DNA from: Metopolophium dirhodum
Taxonomy: Eukaryota > Arthropoda > Insecta > Hemiptera > Aphididae
Length of the DNA: 64,000 nucleotides
Direction of reading: 5' to 3'
Assembly (NCBI RefSeq): GCF_019925205.1
Contig: NC_083564.1
Location: 13,178,134-13,242,133 of the forward strand
Shown: one piece after another, positions 35,396 to 49,900 of the stretch
How positions within the stretch are numbered: the first letter of the stretch is position 1
Layout of the letters: each line of letters opens with the position of its first letter
Notes under the pieces: generated by a model
What the model was told of the DNA's origin: nothing
What the model saw: only the letters and a program-made list of their open reading frames with translations
Databases searched by the model: none
Program-made: the position numbers and the translations under genes

Positions 35396-38300
35396 CTGAT
35401 AGACAACAAAATATACACACGGCTTCATTAGTATGTTATTGTCATTATACCATTATTAAGTATACAATTGTGTGTGCGATGTGTGCGTAATATTTTCTAG
35501 GTAAGTGGGTAGGTAGGTATATTATAATGTCGTGTATCTGACGATCGGATAAAAAAAAGTGAATACGCGATTAAAATGTTGGATAAGGACGACGGCCGTT
35601 GGTCGCGTGACTCGCCATTGTGTAATAATGTCAATAGTCAACACACTATGCGCATGTGTATTACAATACTTCTATATAATAATAAAAGTATAAACAAAGA
35701 TATTCATCGCGATAGAATAGACGTAAAATAGTGTTATTATTTTGGTTACCCGAAACTTTGTGCGTGTAATTATTATATTTTTATGTTTCAATAACACTCT
35801 ACCTACGTGTGCAGAATATCTCGCGACAAAATGTGCACCTAACCTATTCGGCAACGGAATATCTCGTTCGACTTTCACTGGCTATATGTACGATTGTAAC
35901 TCTTTAGATTAGTTTATAAGTATATTTCATCCGACGTTATTTTAGGTACTTATTTACAATATAGGTATACGTATCATTAAAATTTTATAGTTTATACAGA
36001 TTATTATTATCTAGGACGCATATCGTTTTATCGACCATTTAACAGATCGAATCACCTGACCTATAACCTCTAACGCTGTGTAAATTCTCATGCACACACA
36101 ATATATATATTACAATCAATTGTAGGGACAAAACTGCTGCCATTTGTTTTCTTATCTCTACAACAAGTATCTTCCATATCTTTAACTAGCTGCGTGTACA
36201 GTTTTTGGGATTGTATATAAGCAATGATCGATGTGGCTATATCTAGTAATGTAGTATTTTGGACTGTATGATACATTCATCGTTTAAACCGATAATTTAA
36301 AAGAAAAGCCAGAAAACTATCTTTAAAACGTATTTTGAATTACACAAAAAAAACGAGGGAAATCAATCCGGAACCGTTATACCGAAGATATTATATAGAA
36401 GATATCTACTAGGTCACTCGCTGTAATAATGAATGTGCCAATTTTTTCCCAATTCATTCATTATTACTACTGGAATTGTTTTTATTGTGTACCCTCCTAC
36501 CCATCACCCAAACTAACCAGCTAGACCAAAATTATCCACTATAAATCACTCTCAAAGTTGAATATTAAAGCATTTTTTCTGTTCGTGATGGGTACAAAAT
36601 AAAAAATAATAATAAAAAATTCATTGTAAAATATAAACAGATATATTGTATCTCCCCGCTCTAAAAGTAATGAAAATCATATTCAATATTTTAAAGTAAT
36701 ATGCAGTTTTAAAATTGAAATAATTATACGCGCAAGACTGAATATTTTAATAATTGTTCATTTAGGATAAGGTTCGCAATTGAAATAACTATTCATATTA
36801 TACCATATTATACGTTTCGTGAAAGAAATGATACACATTACTAGTGTTCACCAATTTAGGTATTCATGCATGATTTTTGATCGATAAGTTCATATTTTAA
36901 TTTATTGTTCATAGTTCTTTGAATTTGTCTAATACAAATCAATATGAATTATCTTTTTTAATATATCAACTGTTTCGTTGTACTCAAAATATTAAAATTA
37001 GTTTTTAAAGTTAGATTATTTAACATATTTTTACTGTTAGGAGTAGAGCCTCGACTATAATATTCTCTATTATGAATTATTAAATTATAATTAATTGCAT
37101 ACGTATGTGGAACATAAAAATACCACATCAGGTTAGTCTTTTTCATATTATTATCAAATTAAAATATGTTCTATATTATATAGTATCATTGAGGTACCAT
37201 GAGAATATAGCAAATCAAATAGAGAAGTTACGAAAAATAGCGAAATCATAGTATTTTGAAACATAAAAAATCAATAATATAATCTATATTATTTTTTAAT
37301 AAGAAAATTTTAAATCTGTAATTATAAACACAATAAATAAAAGCGATTACTGTATGTCTATATACATAATAATAATAAGCAAAACACATGGAGCATATGA
37401 TGAAAGAATTCACCCAGCGATGGAACACTTCGATAATTGAAATTATTGTACTATATTATATTATTACATACATATCCACAATAATATTGTATTTTCATAA
37501 CAATTGTACAAATCAATACAAATCAATATGACTACTAACTTGATAGGTATAGCTAAATTATTTGTGTAATCATATTATTTGATATATCTATGTTAAGTAG
37601 CTATTTTTACTTCACTATTTTGTCGTATGTACAGCCATCGTTGAATAAATACTTTACATTTTCAAAATTAACAAACAGTATTTATAATTAGGTACTTGTT
37701 ATTTGTCCCTTTTACTAATTTATAAATATATAATTCATATTTTAATGGTATATAAGCAAAATTAAAATCGAATGTCTTAAGGAGCATGTTGTTTTCTATT
37801 TCAAAATACAATTTCATTTTTATTATTAAGCAAATATTTAATATCGTCGTTCATCAAGGGAAATTGAAACATAAATTTCATAGGTACTCAGAATATGTTA
37901 TGGTTTAAGTTTTTGTATTTTTATATTTTTACTACCCTATTTGGTCTGGAATTTTACCATCTGGAATATCATACTTTTATAATTACATTAACAATTATTT
38001 AGTGATACTAAAAATCCTAAATACTACATTTAATTACACTAAGTACCTATACAGTATACACGTTATATGTTTTAAAATTACGTTATACCTTACTTTCATA
38101 TTATTATTATCTTATATGAATTCTTCAAATTAATATTTTTAATATCATTCTATTTTTCAGCCGACACACAATACTTTGAAAATATCTATACAAACATCTC
38201 TAAACTATTTATGTATATTATTTTTTTTCCTTACTATGTAGTATATAGGTAGTAATATGTTTATAATTTAAACTAAAATATTTCTATAAATAATAATATG

Positions 38301-40854
38301 TTTGATTATTATCCAGACATGTGAGAACATCTAAAGATTTTCAAATAAGCTCATATTTTTGCCATTTTGTCGATTATATTACATGCTAGTATAGGTAATA
38401 TTACTCTGCTAAAATTGTCGAAAACTACATAAACTAAGGTTTAAACAATTTACATAAATATTGTCTAAGAAGTGTACGAAGAATTTTCGATTATACACAT
38501 TATTGTATATCAAACAACAAAATATATGAAAATGCCAAATATGTTTTTTTGATAAACTTTGCTTGCACACATAACTAACGTGTTAACGTAATTTAAATAT
38601 CTTATTTCAATAATTTCAGTTTGCAGTAACTAATAACGAGTAATTTGATTATGAAATTTTATTTTACTGAAAAACAATAAAATATATACATAACCTTATG
38701 TGTTATGGGGGTATTTCGAAACATATCTAACAAACATTATTTTAAAAAATACTACATAATATAGACTATTAGACTGTACTTACACTAACCTTTACTAGTC
38801 TGAACAGACTGTAAGTCTGTAAAAATGGTATGCTTTTAATTACTAATATACTTTAACATATTTTGACTTCAGAAGCACTAATTCTAAAAAGTTAAATTAA
38901 ATGTTATCATAATCTAAAGTTTTCAACAATTTATGTATTAAAGTGAAAAAAAATTCAACAGTATCTTTAATTATTATTACGAATAGACTAAAAAAAAAAC
39001 AGTATAGATATAGTATCTAGATGGTAAGTAACAAAGATAAAAATTACTTCTTATTCTATTAAAAATGACGAATGACGATAAGCCAATGGAAAAATAGTAT
39101 TCCCTTAAAGTTATTAAAATAATTACTTACAAATAGAACACAAACTTTAAAAATTCTAAGTACCTAAGTAATAAACGATTATTTTATATAGCATGAAAAA
39201 AGTTTTTGTGAGTACAATGGACGTTTTTTTCAATAAAAACAAATAAATATATTATATTAGGTTAACTTTTAAACTAACAAGTAAAACTAAATTTTTAGTT
39301 ACAATATTAACTAAATGAAATGTGAAATAAAAAGTTAAAATTTACATTTTAGATTTTTCTGAAAATAAATGAAAGTGATTCGGGTATAGTAATGGGTATG
39401 GGTAATGGCATACTGGTCTCATCTGGCTCGTCAAACTGTCTGATTTAGTCTAAAGGGAATTGTATTTTGGTATATCCTTTGAGCAGATAGGTACGTTAGA
39501 GGTAGTTTTATGTTATTTATTACATTTATTTTTATTTGTTTTAATTTATAAATGATTAATCGTTGTATTCCATAACGTTTCTGAGCTCAGCTAAATGTAA
39601 TACCCGCAATGTTAAATCTACAAGTCTATATTATTTAACCTAACCTATCTTTCTTTTTTAATTTTTTGTACCTGTCATTTCAACGAAAAAATGATTTCTA
39701 GACTTTCATAACTTATCTATGCTTTATTAGATTTATGATCGATTCTAATCAATTTACATTGAAACTATTGTGACAAACTAAAATAAACTGTACATTTTAT
39801 TTTTTTTTTCCGCGGAATAGCTTAATTAAAATATATAAAATCATATTATCAAAATACATTTCAAAAATATACAACTGAATTAAAGTAAATACGCTAAAAT
39901 AAATATCGAAAAAAGTTAAAAAGGTTTATATCATGTCTAGAAAGACAGAAAGTTCCATAGTAAATATTTGGTAAACATTGCAATTATCTACGGTTGTTCA
40001 TTGTTGAATAACTGCCGTTGGTTGTAGTGATTTCCGATTATTTTGAAAAGTACCCATAAATGTTAACCCCCACCGTAATGTAACAACTTTATCCGAATTG
40101 CTTCCAGAAACGATCTTGAATTTTAAAGTTTGAAGTATTTTCACTCATGCAAATACATCACTGACCGACTTTTACTCATCAGTGACTGTGCAAAACACAA
40201 ATATAAACACTCATAAAAATGCAAACTTATGAGTACCTATATCTTAATACATGTTGCATGATTGGTGCGAATAGCTTCTGAACTAGGCTGTGTTGTCCAA
40301 ACTATCTCATTCAACTTTTGATCACCGGCGATGAAACTATATAGCTCTGCAGTGGGATTGTATACTATCGCCGTATGCAGTACCTACAGTAGTGTTTATT
40401 AATTATTATAAAGTACTTAATGCGACGTACTATAAAATAATGATAATACCTATAATGAAAATGCCTTACAAGGTACTATCTAGCTGATTATGACGACGTA
40501 TGAATAATATATGAATGTTATTGTATGTTCATCTATCGTTAATCACCGAACATTTTTTTTTAGAAAAGCGCAAATGCCCAAACACGAACGTGTGCGTGCG
40601 TCTCATTTATAATGTTTTTTTTTCCTCTGCAGTAAGTATTATAAGTATAAAACATAATACGATTGTTTATTTGGGACTGCAGTACGTTATGGATAGGTAT
40701 TAGGTGCAGTAATAAAGACTCGGAATGAAAACAAACATTTCAACATTTCTACTCGCCAAGCACTTGTACATACCGACTGGATGACCTTTAAAATGTATAC
40801 AATAATAATAATAATAATAATAATATGTTATAATGGCATATAATATCGATTCGC
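35396..40854. other. AT-rich region upstream of the orcokinin shared exon
   Basis: Probably the first orcokinin intron and/or intergenic DNA. I translated the - strand looking for a signal-peptide exon ending in phase 0 and found none convincing. It contains an (AAT)8 microsatellite at 40801-40824. Short open frames here (for example 36088-36276 on -) match no known family. Confidence 0.5.
40801..40824. repeat. (AAT)8 microsatellite
   Basis: Eight perfect AAT units. Confidence 0.9.
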
Positions 40855-41330
40855 ACCGATCGCCGTAGACCATTTGTCCCTCTCGACGTATATAATATAG
40901 CGTATATAATTATATCTATATTGTATAGTCATCGCGCGTTTTATTTTTATAATCGCAGTGGTGAGTAATTATTTTCTCGGTTTCTGTCTCGCGTTTTCTC
41001 CTCGATAAAATAATGTTTTCTCGGTAAAGTGTTATTGTTTATCGCGCGGACCTTTTCGAGTCGCCTCACACGGGCCGCAAACTCCGGAGAGGAGCGTTAC
41101 ATTGCCGCCACAACGATCGCCATCGTCGCTACGCCCACTATACGGGGTCGTGAGTTTATCGAGAACGGTTTCAAACCGTTTTTACTTCGGCAAAAACATT
41201 CGTTTTTCAACGCCATATCTCACTTGTGACGTTTTCAACCTGTCGCCGCCGTCCAGTACAGCGCGTAGTCTTTAGATCTCATTGCCGCGTGGAGTATCTC
41301 TGCGTGGAAATCAGATTCGGCCTCGGGGGG
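40855..41330. promoter_or_regulatory. GC- and CpG-richer pocket, candidate promoter / first exon
   Basis: Markedly richer in CG dinucleotides (CGCGCG, GCCGCC, TCGCGCGG) than the AT-rich DNA on both sides. Donor-like sites on the + strand (GCAGTG|GTGAGT at about 40959, GGGTC|GTGAGT at about 41148) and a TATATAA-rich stretch just before it hint at a transcription start, but no protein is recognised. It could equally be the distal promoter of the - strand orcokinin gene. Confidence 0.35.
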
Positions 41331-42045
41331 AATAAAATTAATGGATCATTGCAGACGCAGTATTATTAAACGCATTGGTTTTTTCGCACTTCGAAATCGG
41401 CTTAGGGTTGTAATAATTACAAAATATAGTCTATTCGTATATTTCGAGCCACCCACTTCGGGTCAACAATTCGGATCCCCACAAATCCACGATTTGTATC
41501 GTACTTTTCATATACACGATGCATTAAAATAATTAACAACTCTATAACATTACTTTTGCAAATTCGACGAATTACCTTCTATCCCAATGCCCAGGGCCCA
41601 GCCAAAGAGCGGGGAAAATAATGCCACCGAAATAATAATAGTAGTATATTATAATATATATATAGGTCACCTATAGGTACGATTGAAGTCATTATATTTG
41701 TTACATATTTATCATAAAACTGCCATATGTTTGATTTCAAAATTAGGAATAAATTCCGATCGTAGCGAGCCCATATAATAGTATAAGTCAATGTATATTT
41801 ATTTTAAAGAAGTTTACTGTCTGAGGATACTATACCTATAGCCATTATCTCAATTAACACGACACTTTTTAACGAGTAGTGAGTTCTAATGAAACGAATA
41901 AAAAATTTATGTTTTTTGTATAAGCATACTCTCACTCGGCACTTTATGAGGGCAAATTATGCAATTAACTGATTGAGGGAGGACGAACGAAATTCATCGA
42001 GAATTAAATTGAAAAAGAACCGGAAAAGTCGTTATAAGGTAATGG
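41331..42045. other. Intergenic, nothing recognised
   Basis: AT-rich with a few GC-richer words (CCCAGGGCCCAGCC at about 41590). Short open frames on both strands show no family features. Confidence 0.5.
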
Positions 42046-42640
42046 TATGGATGTGTCTTATTTGAATACAATGATAAATCATTGCCAACGAAAAACAGTA
42101 TTCTTAGCAGAAACGATATATTTCTGAGGATATTTTGCAAATTGTAATGTATTTATATTTCTCTTAGTAATTTTGTTTTGTAGGGAATGTTGAGCTAATT
42201 TTAGTCAAAATTAGATTTTTAAATGTCAATATAAAAAAAAAAATTATTCTCTGGTACTTTTTATATTTTTAAAATACAGTCAAACTACATTTGCATATTT
42301 TGGGATTTTGTCGTATACATATTTAGTGAAAATAATGAGTATCTACGGTTATCAGTTTTCGAATTACAACAAAAACCAGAAACGAAATCGTCACGATAAG
42401 AACTGGGAATTTTTACTTCCCAATGTACCAACTATTGTTACAATTTTCTAAATCGATTTTGTCGAAAACTAGTTTTGCGTGAAGATTCCCATTTTTCCCG
42501 ATCATATCTCAATGTTATCTAGGCATTTTTTTCTTTTAACAGGTCAGACATATGCCACATAGTACATTGTATTTTTGATACAATTTTCGCCAAAACCACC
42601 CTCATAGCTGATGATTGAAGCATTTGTACTAATCCTCAAG
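42046..42640. repeat. Dispersed repeat family, copy 2 (longest)
   Basis: Begins TATGGATGTGTCTTATTTGAAT, with CAATGATAAATCATTG and CGAAAAACAGTATTC as in copies 1 and 3. Further in, about 42390-42500 read on the - strand has CGGGAAAAATGGGAATCTTC, then ACGCAAAA, then GACAAAATCGATTT. This is the same order of words as 63735-63800 on the + strand, so this copy links both ends of the family. Confidence 0.65.
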
Positions 42641-43450
42641 TTAACGTCAGAAACAAAAAATAAATACGCCCAAAATGACCTAATTCGGAAACCACAACTT
42701 TATGAGTTGTATATATTATATGTATAGGTATTATGATACGATATAATTAATACACCATATCACCCCTCCCCCTCCCTCTAGATATATATTGGGCAGTAGA
42801 TAAATAGAAAAGTGTTTTAATTAAGGTAGCAACTAAAATATAAAATATAATTTACAAATTTTATAAAATTGTGGAAAAATTTAAAATCTGACACAGACAC
42901 TCTTAACCTCGATACACATCCTATGTGGATAAATAAACACGTTGTAAAGTGACCATGTCTACTAATATTAATGCCATATTTCACATAGATTACATTAATT
43001 TTATCCATTTCAACAAAATATACCAATCGAATAACAATCAACAGTTATGTACAAAATATATATAAAATATGTCGACGTTTATTTCTGCGTTTAGATATAA
43101 CACACTACAAACAAACAAACCACTAAGGTATGTTATTCGATCATAAAATGGAAAAGTTAAAATTATTATTTATTAATCTATAATCTATATACATTATTCA
43201 TACAATACAATTTTAATTATTAAAAAAAAGGTTTTGTTTTTATCAATATAATACGCATGATTGTACAAATTGTTCAGTATATTATTTATTGTTGCAAAAT
43301 ATCCAACAGTCCGAAAAAAATCGTTTTTATGTCAATTTCAAAAGCCTTATATTATATTGAATAAATAATAACAAAAATGAATTATAAAATAGTATATTAC
43401 AAAATGAAAGTGTATACATTTTAATATACGTTTTTAAATATTAATAATTA

Positions 43451-43737
43451 ATAATTAGTGCAATGTACTTTTAACGGTCAACCACGTCATCACAGAATGT
43501 CAAAAATACAACATGTATCGAAATCAATACCACATATCAGAACAAATTTGTCAAGCACTAGGACCAAACCCACAAGACGTTAAAAACTTAATCTTATTCT
43601 TAAAAAAAACAGAATTGTACAATTTAATTTAATGTAACCATGTAAATGCTAAAATACTAACAATGTAATCTAAAATTCGTGTACTAATGGCCTAGTTGTC
43701 GATGTATATTTCAGATCAATAAAAAAAAAAAAAAAAA
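43451..43737 (+). mobile_element. 5'-truncated LINE (non-LTR retrotransposon) 3' end with poly-A
   Basis: A 57-residue C-terminal coding tail (43459-43632), about 90 bp of 3' UTR, AATAAA at 43718-43723, and a 17-A tail at 43721-43737. ATTAATAATTA lies directly before it (43440-43450) and directly after the A tail (from 43737), consistent with a target-site duplication, although the sequence is low-complexity. Confidence 0.75.
43459..43632 (+). pseudogene. LINE ORF2 C-terminal fragment
   Basis: Open to TAA at 43630-43632. Reads CNVLLTVNHVITECQKYNMY, then a spacer, then ICQALGPNPQDVKNLILFL, then KKTELYNLI. The TV.H.(I/L).EC..Y..R motif followed by LG.....(I)..FL..T.L...I is typical of the very end of R1/I/Jockey-type retrotransposon proteins. 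Everything upstream is missing, so it cannot act alone. Confidence 0.72.
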
Positions 43738-43740
43738 TTA

Positions 43741-46700
43741 ATAATTATTAATTGGTTTTCTTATATTATATTATTTTGTTTTACCCAAACAGTCATTATT
43801 TATTTAGTACAACGACATTTTTATTTGATTTTTTAAGCAACATTATGGATTTTTTACTTTATATCATTAAATATAATGAAAATTATATTGTAGCTCCATT
43901 ATTATTGCTTTATGCAATAAAATTATTAAAATGTATTTCCATCTCATATAATCTGACGTTTATCCATGCCGATCAAATCATTCCATTGGTTATTATGATT
44001 ACTGTTACATAAGTAGCCGAGCTTTACTGTCAAGTACATTCGGATTTCAGGCCAAAATTGAATATCCATATTATTTTCCCAACCGCAGTATAATGTAATT
44101 TAACATTCTATACGTATTACGTTTTCAGATAAGTAAAAGCGATTTATGGTACAATAATCAAATAAATACCTCCGTATAATGCGTGTCATATATAACATAA
44201 TATATTATATAATATATGTTTATCGTATCGTACCTTCATTTACAGTCTACCGCCTATTGAGTACCACGTGTCATCATTGGACCACGGTTCGCTTAACACA
44301 ATCTTCGAGTTGAACGCGTTTCAGCACGTGGGCCATGTGAAAACGATTCATCTCTTTAGAGATCAGTGATATTGCTTTTGCTGATCGACAAAAGGATTGC
44401 GAAAAAAATCAAGCTAGTAATTATTTATTATACCTCCACCTACATAATAGTCGCACCTATATAGGTACTCGTTTCCAAACTTCTTAGACAGTAATGCTGT
44501 GCACGCGTCACGCAGGTGCAGTGAACAGCAACAACAATGATATATAGCATGATTATTCTCTAAAAGAATTTTGTAGTAAGTAATTATTATTATTCCCATC
44601 GTTTGCTCTGCAATACATTTTAAGTCTCGCAAATGGATTACTCTTTCCAAAATTTAATAACATTAAACGCTTAAGAATTCCACATCAAGGATCTCATGTA
44701 ATAGGTACACTAGAAATCATATTCTTATATTATCATATAAGTATTTTAAGCACACGTATAAGCTGACTGATGTATTACAGAGAATACTTTATACTGAAAT
44801 TATAAAGATTTTAATGCCAATGCACTATAAAATATTATACTCAAAACCTTGAGACCATATTACAAATTTAATACTTTTGAAACAAAAAATGTTTTCTAAA
44901 ATTCGTTGAATGTTTAGTTGAAAATAATCTCTAAAGCATATTTAATTTACTTATCGTTTAGAAACATAATATATTAAAAAGTACCTACGAAATATATTAT
45001 AACATTTATTTTTTAATTTAACATAACATACTGACAACATCCATATGAACACCATGGATTCAAAATGAATATAAGACGACGACGGATAATTTTCATGTAT
45101 ACGAGAAAAATCACCGTATTATATGATAATACAATATACAACAAATTACTACTCGTTACAGTGACATGAAATGACGTGAATGCTCTAGAGTTAGAATTTA
45201 TTCAAATTGAATTTACATAATACCTACTATAACATATTATAAATTAAGATATTAAATATTATTGTAATATATTGTAATATTTTTATTTTCGTCCAATCAT
45301 ATAAATATATCATATGATATAAAGTAGAAAAGTCCGTGTAAAATTTTTTGGAGAAATAATAACGAAAGTAGAAAATTAACTGTAATAAATTCATGATCGG
45401 TATATTGTTTGTACGGACTGAGGACGTTAAAAACATAAAAATGTAATAGAATTTTAAACGAGAAAAATCCAAAAAATCTGAATTACTCCTGATGAATGCG
45501 TATTCCGTGTAACTTCATAATATTATTATAACTAACGTGATTGAATAAAATTATGAATAATATATTTTCTTGCGTATCTTTTATATATCTGAAAATCTCA
45601 ATTTCTCAGCGGTCCAAGTTACGAAAGTAATTTCAGTTACCTAACTTAATAACGTTGGTTAGCCGCATCTATTCCATTTGGATGGTTTACTTAACCTTAT
45701 ACAATTTCTTTGAATCTCGAACTGTCCGTATACTTCACGAACGAATACATTATTATATAATTCTGAATTTCTTAGTTATTACACGTCTTCTAGGAAAATG
45801 TCTATTTCCACATTAGTCACGTGCAATAGCAATAATAATATTATATTATTGTTACATCATTAATAATATTATTATGTAACAATTTGTGTGAGATTTAAAT
45901 AATAATAATGATGGTCAGTGGTTGTCTCTCGTGTTTTTCTTAGTAACCCGATTACCATAAACTTTTGATTATGATATTTTATCCAGGTAATCGAATGGTC
46001 ATTAAATTGATATGGGTAAACTTACGAAAAACCCAAACATTGGATCGACTAAAAATGGATAGTTTGATATCCATTGATTCATTAAATTGTATGCGGAAGT
46101 ACTCAAATAAGTTGGACTTCAGACTAGAGTTTTGTTTCTGTAATTCAAAAAACTGTAACGTATAGGAGTGTTTTAAATTTTAACCACTTGAAATATAACA
46201 CATTTTAAAACGAAAATACGTCATGATATAATGAATCAATAAAGTTGGTTCGGTAATGTTCACTGTTATAAAAATTTACACTTCGTTCATAACTATTAAC
46301 TATTCATATTATCATGTAATATCAATAGTAATGCGTTAACTATTATATAGCTACTTTTTTCCTTCGATTTTTATGAAAAGTAAGACCATTATAATGTAGA
46401 TTGTAACTATTCCCTTGAAACTTTTTAATAAGGCGCCTGCAGCTAGGGATCAACTCAATAATTGTACTTTACGTTTAATTGCTTTTCATTGAAAATATTT
46501 TAATTATTGTCAGAAAAATATAATTAAGTTAATTGAATGTTAATTTATTTCTGAACTTGTCTTCTCTTTTCTGTACGAATGCATCCTTCGATTCAAATAA
46601 CTGTAGCTAGCTATCAACATTATTCAACAAGCAACATTCATTTGAAATAGTTTACAGTGTCTGCGGTATGTAATAATTAATGAATAATGCATATTAATAC

Positions 46701-46783
46701 TGACAAAAAAAAACTGAGGAACTCAATCTGCTGTAGGTATAATAGATTTCGAGTGTACCTTCATCGTTGAGTAAAACCCTGCT
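43741..46783. other. Intergenic, AT-rich, no gene recognised
   Basis: Small open frames (43752-44012, 44414-44650, 45227-45472, 45965-46165) are composition-driven. A GC-richer stretch at about 44240-44360 gives no coherent exon. Confidence 0.5.
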
Positions 46784-46905
46784 GTAATGGATGTGTTAAA
46801 TATGAATAATTAAACTCAATACAAACTCTTATTCAATGATAAATCATGTTGTAATCGAAAAAACAGTTCTGATCGGATACGGTGTTTAATTCTCTATTTC
46901 TAAGA
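46784..46905 (+). repeat. Dispersed repeat family, copy 3
   Basis: GTAATGGATGTGTTAAATAT, then (after a short insertion) TTCAATGATAAATCAT and CGAAAAAACAGTTCTGATCG, matching copies 1 and 2 in order and orientation. Confidence 0.75.
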
Positions 46906-49900
46906 ATAAAATGTTGGGTTCAACTGACCTCCAGCAAGAAATTAGTTAAATATTATGTTTTATTATTATGATATCATATTTTATCAAATATTATTGTTAT
47001 TTACTTACCTATATGTCAATATCGACGTACCATAACATTATGTAAATGGATTCGTGGGGGTCTAAACTAGTCTAAATATTTTGAAAATTCCATTGTATAT
47101 GGAAAATTGTTATATAAGTAATAGTAGAATGTTTCAAGTTTTCAAAGTTCATATTTTTTTTAATTACAATGAAATAATTAAAATCATTATTTTACATACA
47201 AATATCGATTTTCGTCCAAATTTGACTTTCAAAAGTTTATAAAATAAACATTGTTATGTATTTTCGACATTTTTTTTTAATTCTGTAAGAACAACTTATG
47301 AGAAATACCCTGTATTATATTGTCCAAGCCTTTTGTTATTTTATGTAATGGTTTAAAACATATATTATAATATTATAATAATATGATCACACGGCGTTTT
47401 GGATAGGCTATTTAGCTACACCATCACTGTCGTGGATTCATCTTTTCTGTATCTAGTAATATTTATTTGGTTTGTTAATGTTTCAAAGTCGATTTCATAA
47501 AGTGAGTAAAATGAAATAAGTATACAGTAATATAGTGTATTAAGTCTGAAATTAACACTGATTGACATTACACAATCAAGTGCCCCGCGGCCGATGCGAT
47601 GGATGGTGAAATATTGAGATGCAGTTAAACGTCTGACACGATAAATAATGTATACAAATTATAACCATCAAATATAATATTATCATACACCTGTGCAGTA
47701 GTATTTATATAAAGTCGGTGCACGATATTCTTAAAGTCTTAAGACACCTTATTATTTAGTATTTACCAGAGAAGTCCATTTATCATTCGCAAGTTCGTCA
47801 AGATAATTTCCGAGACCAAGCGATGGGCCAAAATAAAATTATAGGTAATAATAATAATATTATGTACCGTCGTTTTGGTATTATTATATCGTCATAAATT
47901 ACTAAATTACACTGTATTAATGTACGCTAACCGAAATTATTTCAATATTGTCAATGTGTTGTGTTTATTGTATTATTTTCAGAACATAGTTGGCTATAGG
48001 TAATTATCGTTCTAAAGTTTAGAATTGACCTCTGATATGTGGTGGAAACCAATCGATATGAAAATATATGTATGAAGGAAAATTATCATCATAACGGGAA
48101 CGATTTTGTTATTATATAATTACACTTTCTGAAAATAATTGATTTAATACTTTTTGATTGATTATGTATATATTATATTATATTTTATTATTAGAGATGA
48201 ATACTCAAAACGTTATTATATTTGACAGCTATTTCAGCAAACATTTAATGATTACAATCTTGGTACTTACACTATACTTTAATAGTATGGCGCATAAAAT
48301 TTGTAAAAAACAATATCAATTGAATTAATATAGAATACATATTAAATAAAAAGTTATACATTTTGACAAATCTCGTCTCATTAGTATGACTGTTTCTTCG
48401 GTAGGTATAACAAAGTACTTATACGAGATAAACAATAGGGTCGGTTCATTAGTTAATTACTCGTAACAATTACCTAAGTTATTGTACTTTTTTAAACGCG
48501 CTATGCTTATAATTTAATAACAATAGAGTGTAGTATATTAATATAAGAATAACGGTGGAAAGAAAGTTAAATTTAAATGATATTCAGATATTCTTCATCA
48601 TTATTAATTATTTTTTCCATAATAGTATCTCATTATATCATAGTTATTACTTATAAGTTAAAGTGAAATTTGTTTAAAAATTATGGAAAACGAGTTTTTT
48701 TTCTAATAACTAATAAGTAGTTATGTAATAAATTAAAATTATACTACCTATACTTTTTTTTCAAAATATAATATATTAAGTACTTAGTACATAGTAAATT
48801 GTATTCAATATTAATAATTCTATTAAGATAAACCATTTTCCGTCCATAATAAATATCGTTCAAAATTGAATAACTCTTGTCACTTGTCAATAGCATGCTA
48901 TGTAATGAAAATTGTTAATATATTATATGCATTTTTTTTTTTTTAATTACAATAAGGTTATATTTTTTTTCTGTTTGTATTATTGTTCAAAGTTTTACAG
49001 CAGTAAAATATAAAAAGAGACCAATCTCTCTAAATGATAATTTTAGTAATTCCATAAGTAGTACCTACGTAAATTTGATATTTATGGACAGTTAGAAAAT
49101 TATCGTTTGATTGGCTGGCGATAATTAAGTTTCCCATTTCACGACGGTCAATAAAAGGTACGAGGAATAATTTATGTCAACAAAACGACGACCAATTTAT
49201 TGTAAATTGAATGCTTTTATTTAGATTAACACCTTGGCACATTTACGAAACACTTCGACATTATTTTCTAAGGCAAGTGAAAAGTAGGTATAATAAAATA
49301 AAATATATATTATGATGTTGAAGATTTTTTTAAAACGGACGACTATTGTGGTTATATGAATTAACACAATAAGTCATTGAAATTTATTCTTAAAATAGTA
49401 ATAAACTTTTACCTAAATTATTATTTTCAAAATAAAGTAACAAGCTAAAAATATTGATTGAAATAACTACATTTTTTTTTAACTTTAAATTTAACAAGTA
49501 CCTACTTCAAAATTATTTTCAGAATTAGAATTATTATGATAATTTTAAAGTTTTTATTATTATTATACCATTTTAATTTATTGTCAGTTATAGTTTACGT
49601 TATACGGAAGTGCATCTCGTTTTGTATTTAAACATAGTTTAAAGTGTGGTCTTCTTTAGTTTTATTTAATCTAAATTAATCAATACATTGTACAATTGTA
49701 GTAAAAATTCGAGTTACTATTTAAATATATAATAAATTCCCTTTCGCTATGCAAATCATTCAAGCCCCTGATCCTTGCCCTTGAGTCTGACAATGTACCA
49801 GGCAATCTTCCGAAAATATAGGCTTAAAATAAACTCGTGTACAGATTTGTTAACATAAAAAAAAAATTAAAACATATATATCACTTCAAAAGTATTACTA

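Noticed and set aside
35225..35431. + strand frame with RRR and KR sites resembling a prohormone
   Set aside because: It has no ATG start and lies antisense to the orcokinin shared exon, whose splice sites and phase fit precisely.
36088..36276. - strand 62-residue frame (TLLDIATSIIAYIQSQ...)
   Set aside because: Looks faintly protein-like but has no recognised motif, no splice context and no neighbour.
41029..41229. + strand frame starting VLLFIARTFSSRL in the CpG-rich pocket
   Set aside because: It starts with GTG, has no family resemblance and no splice partners; treated as non-coding pocket.
44414..44650. - strand region with a leader-like stretch (MLYIIVVAVHCTC) as the orcokinin signal exon
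   Set aside because: The only phase-0 donor (GTGACG) is weak and there is no other support; left as a lead in findings.
45227..45472. - strand hydrophobic frame considered as a signal-peptide exon
   Set aside because: It starts at TTG rather than ATG and has only a poor GTCCGT donor.
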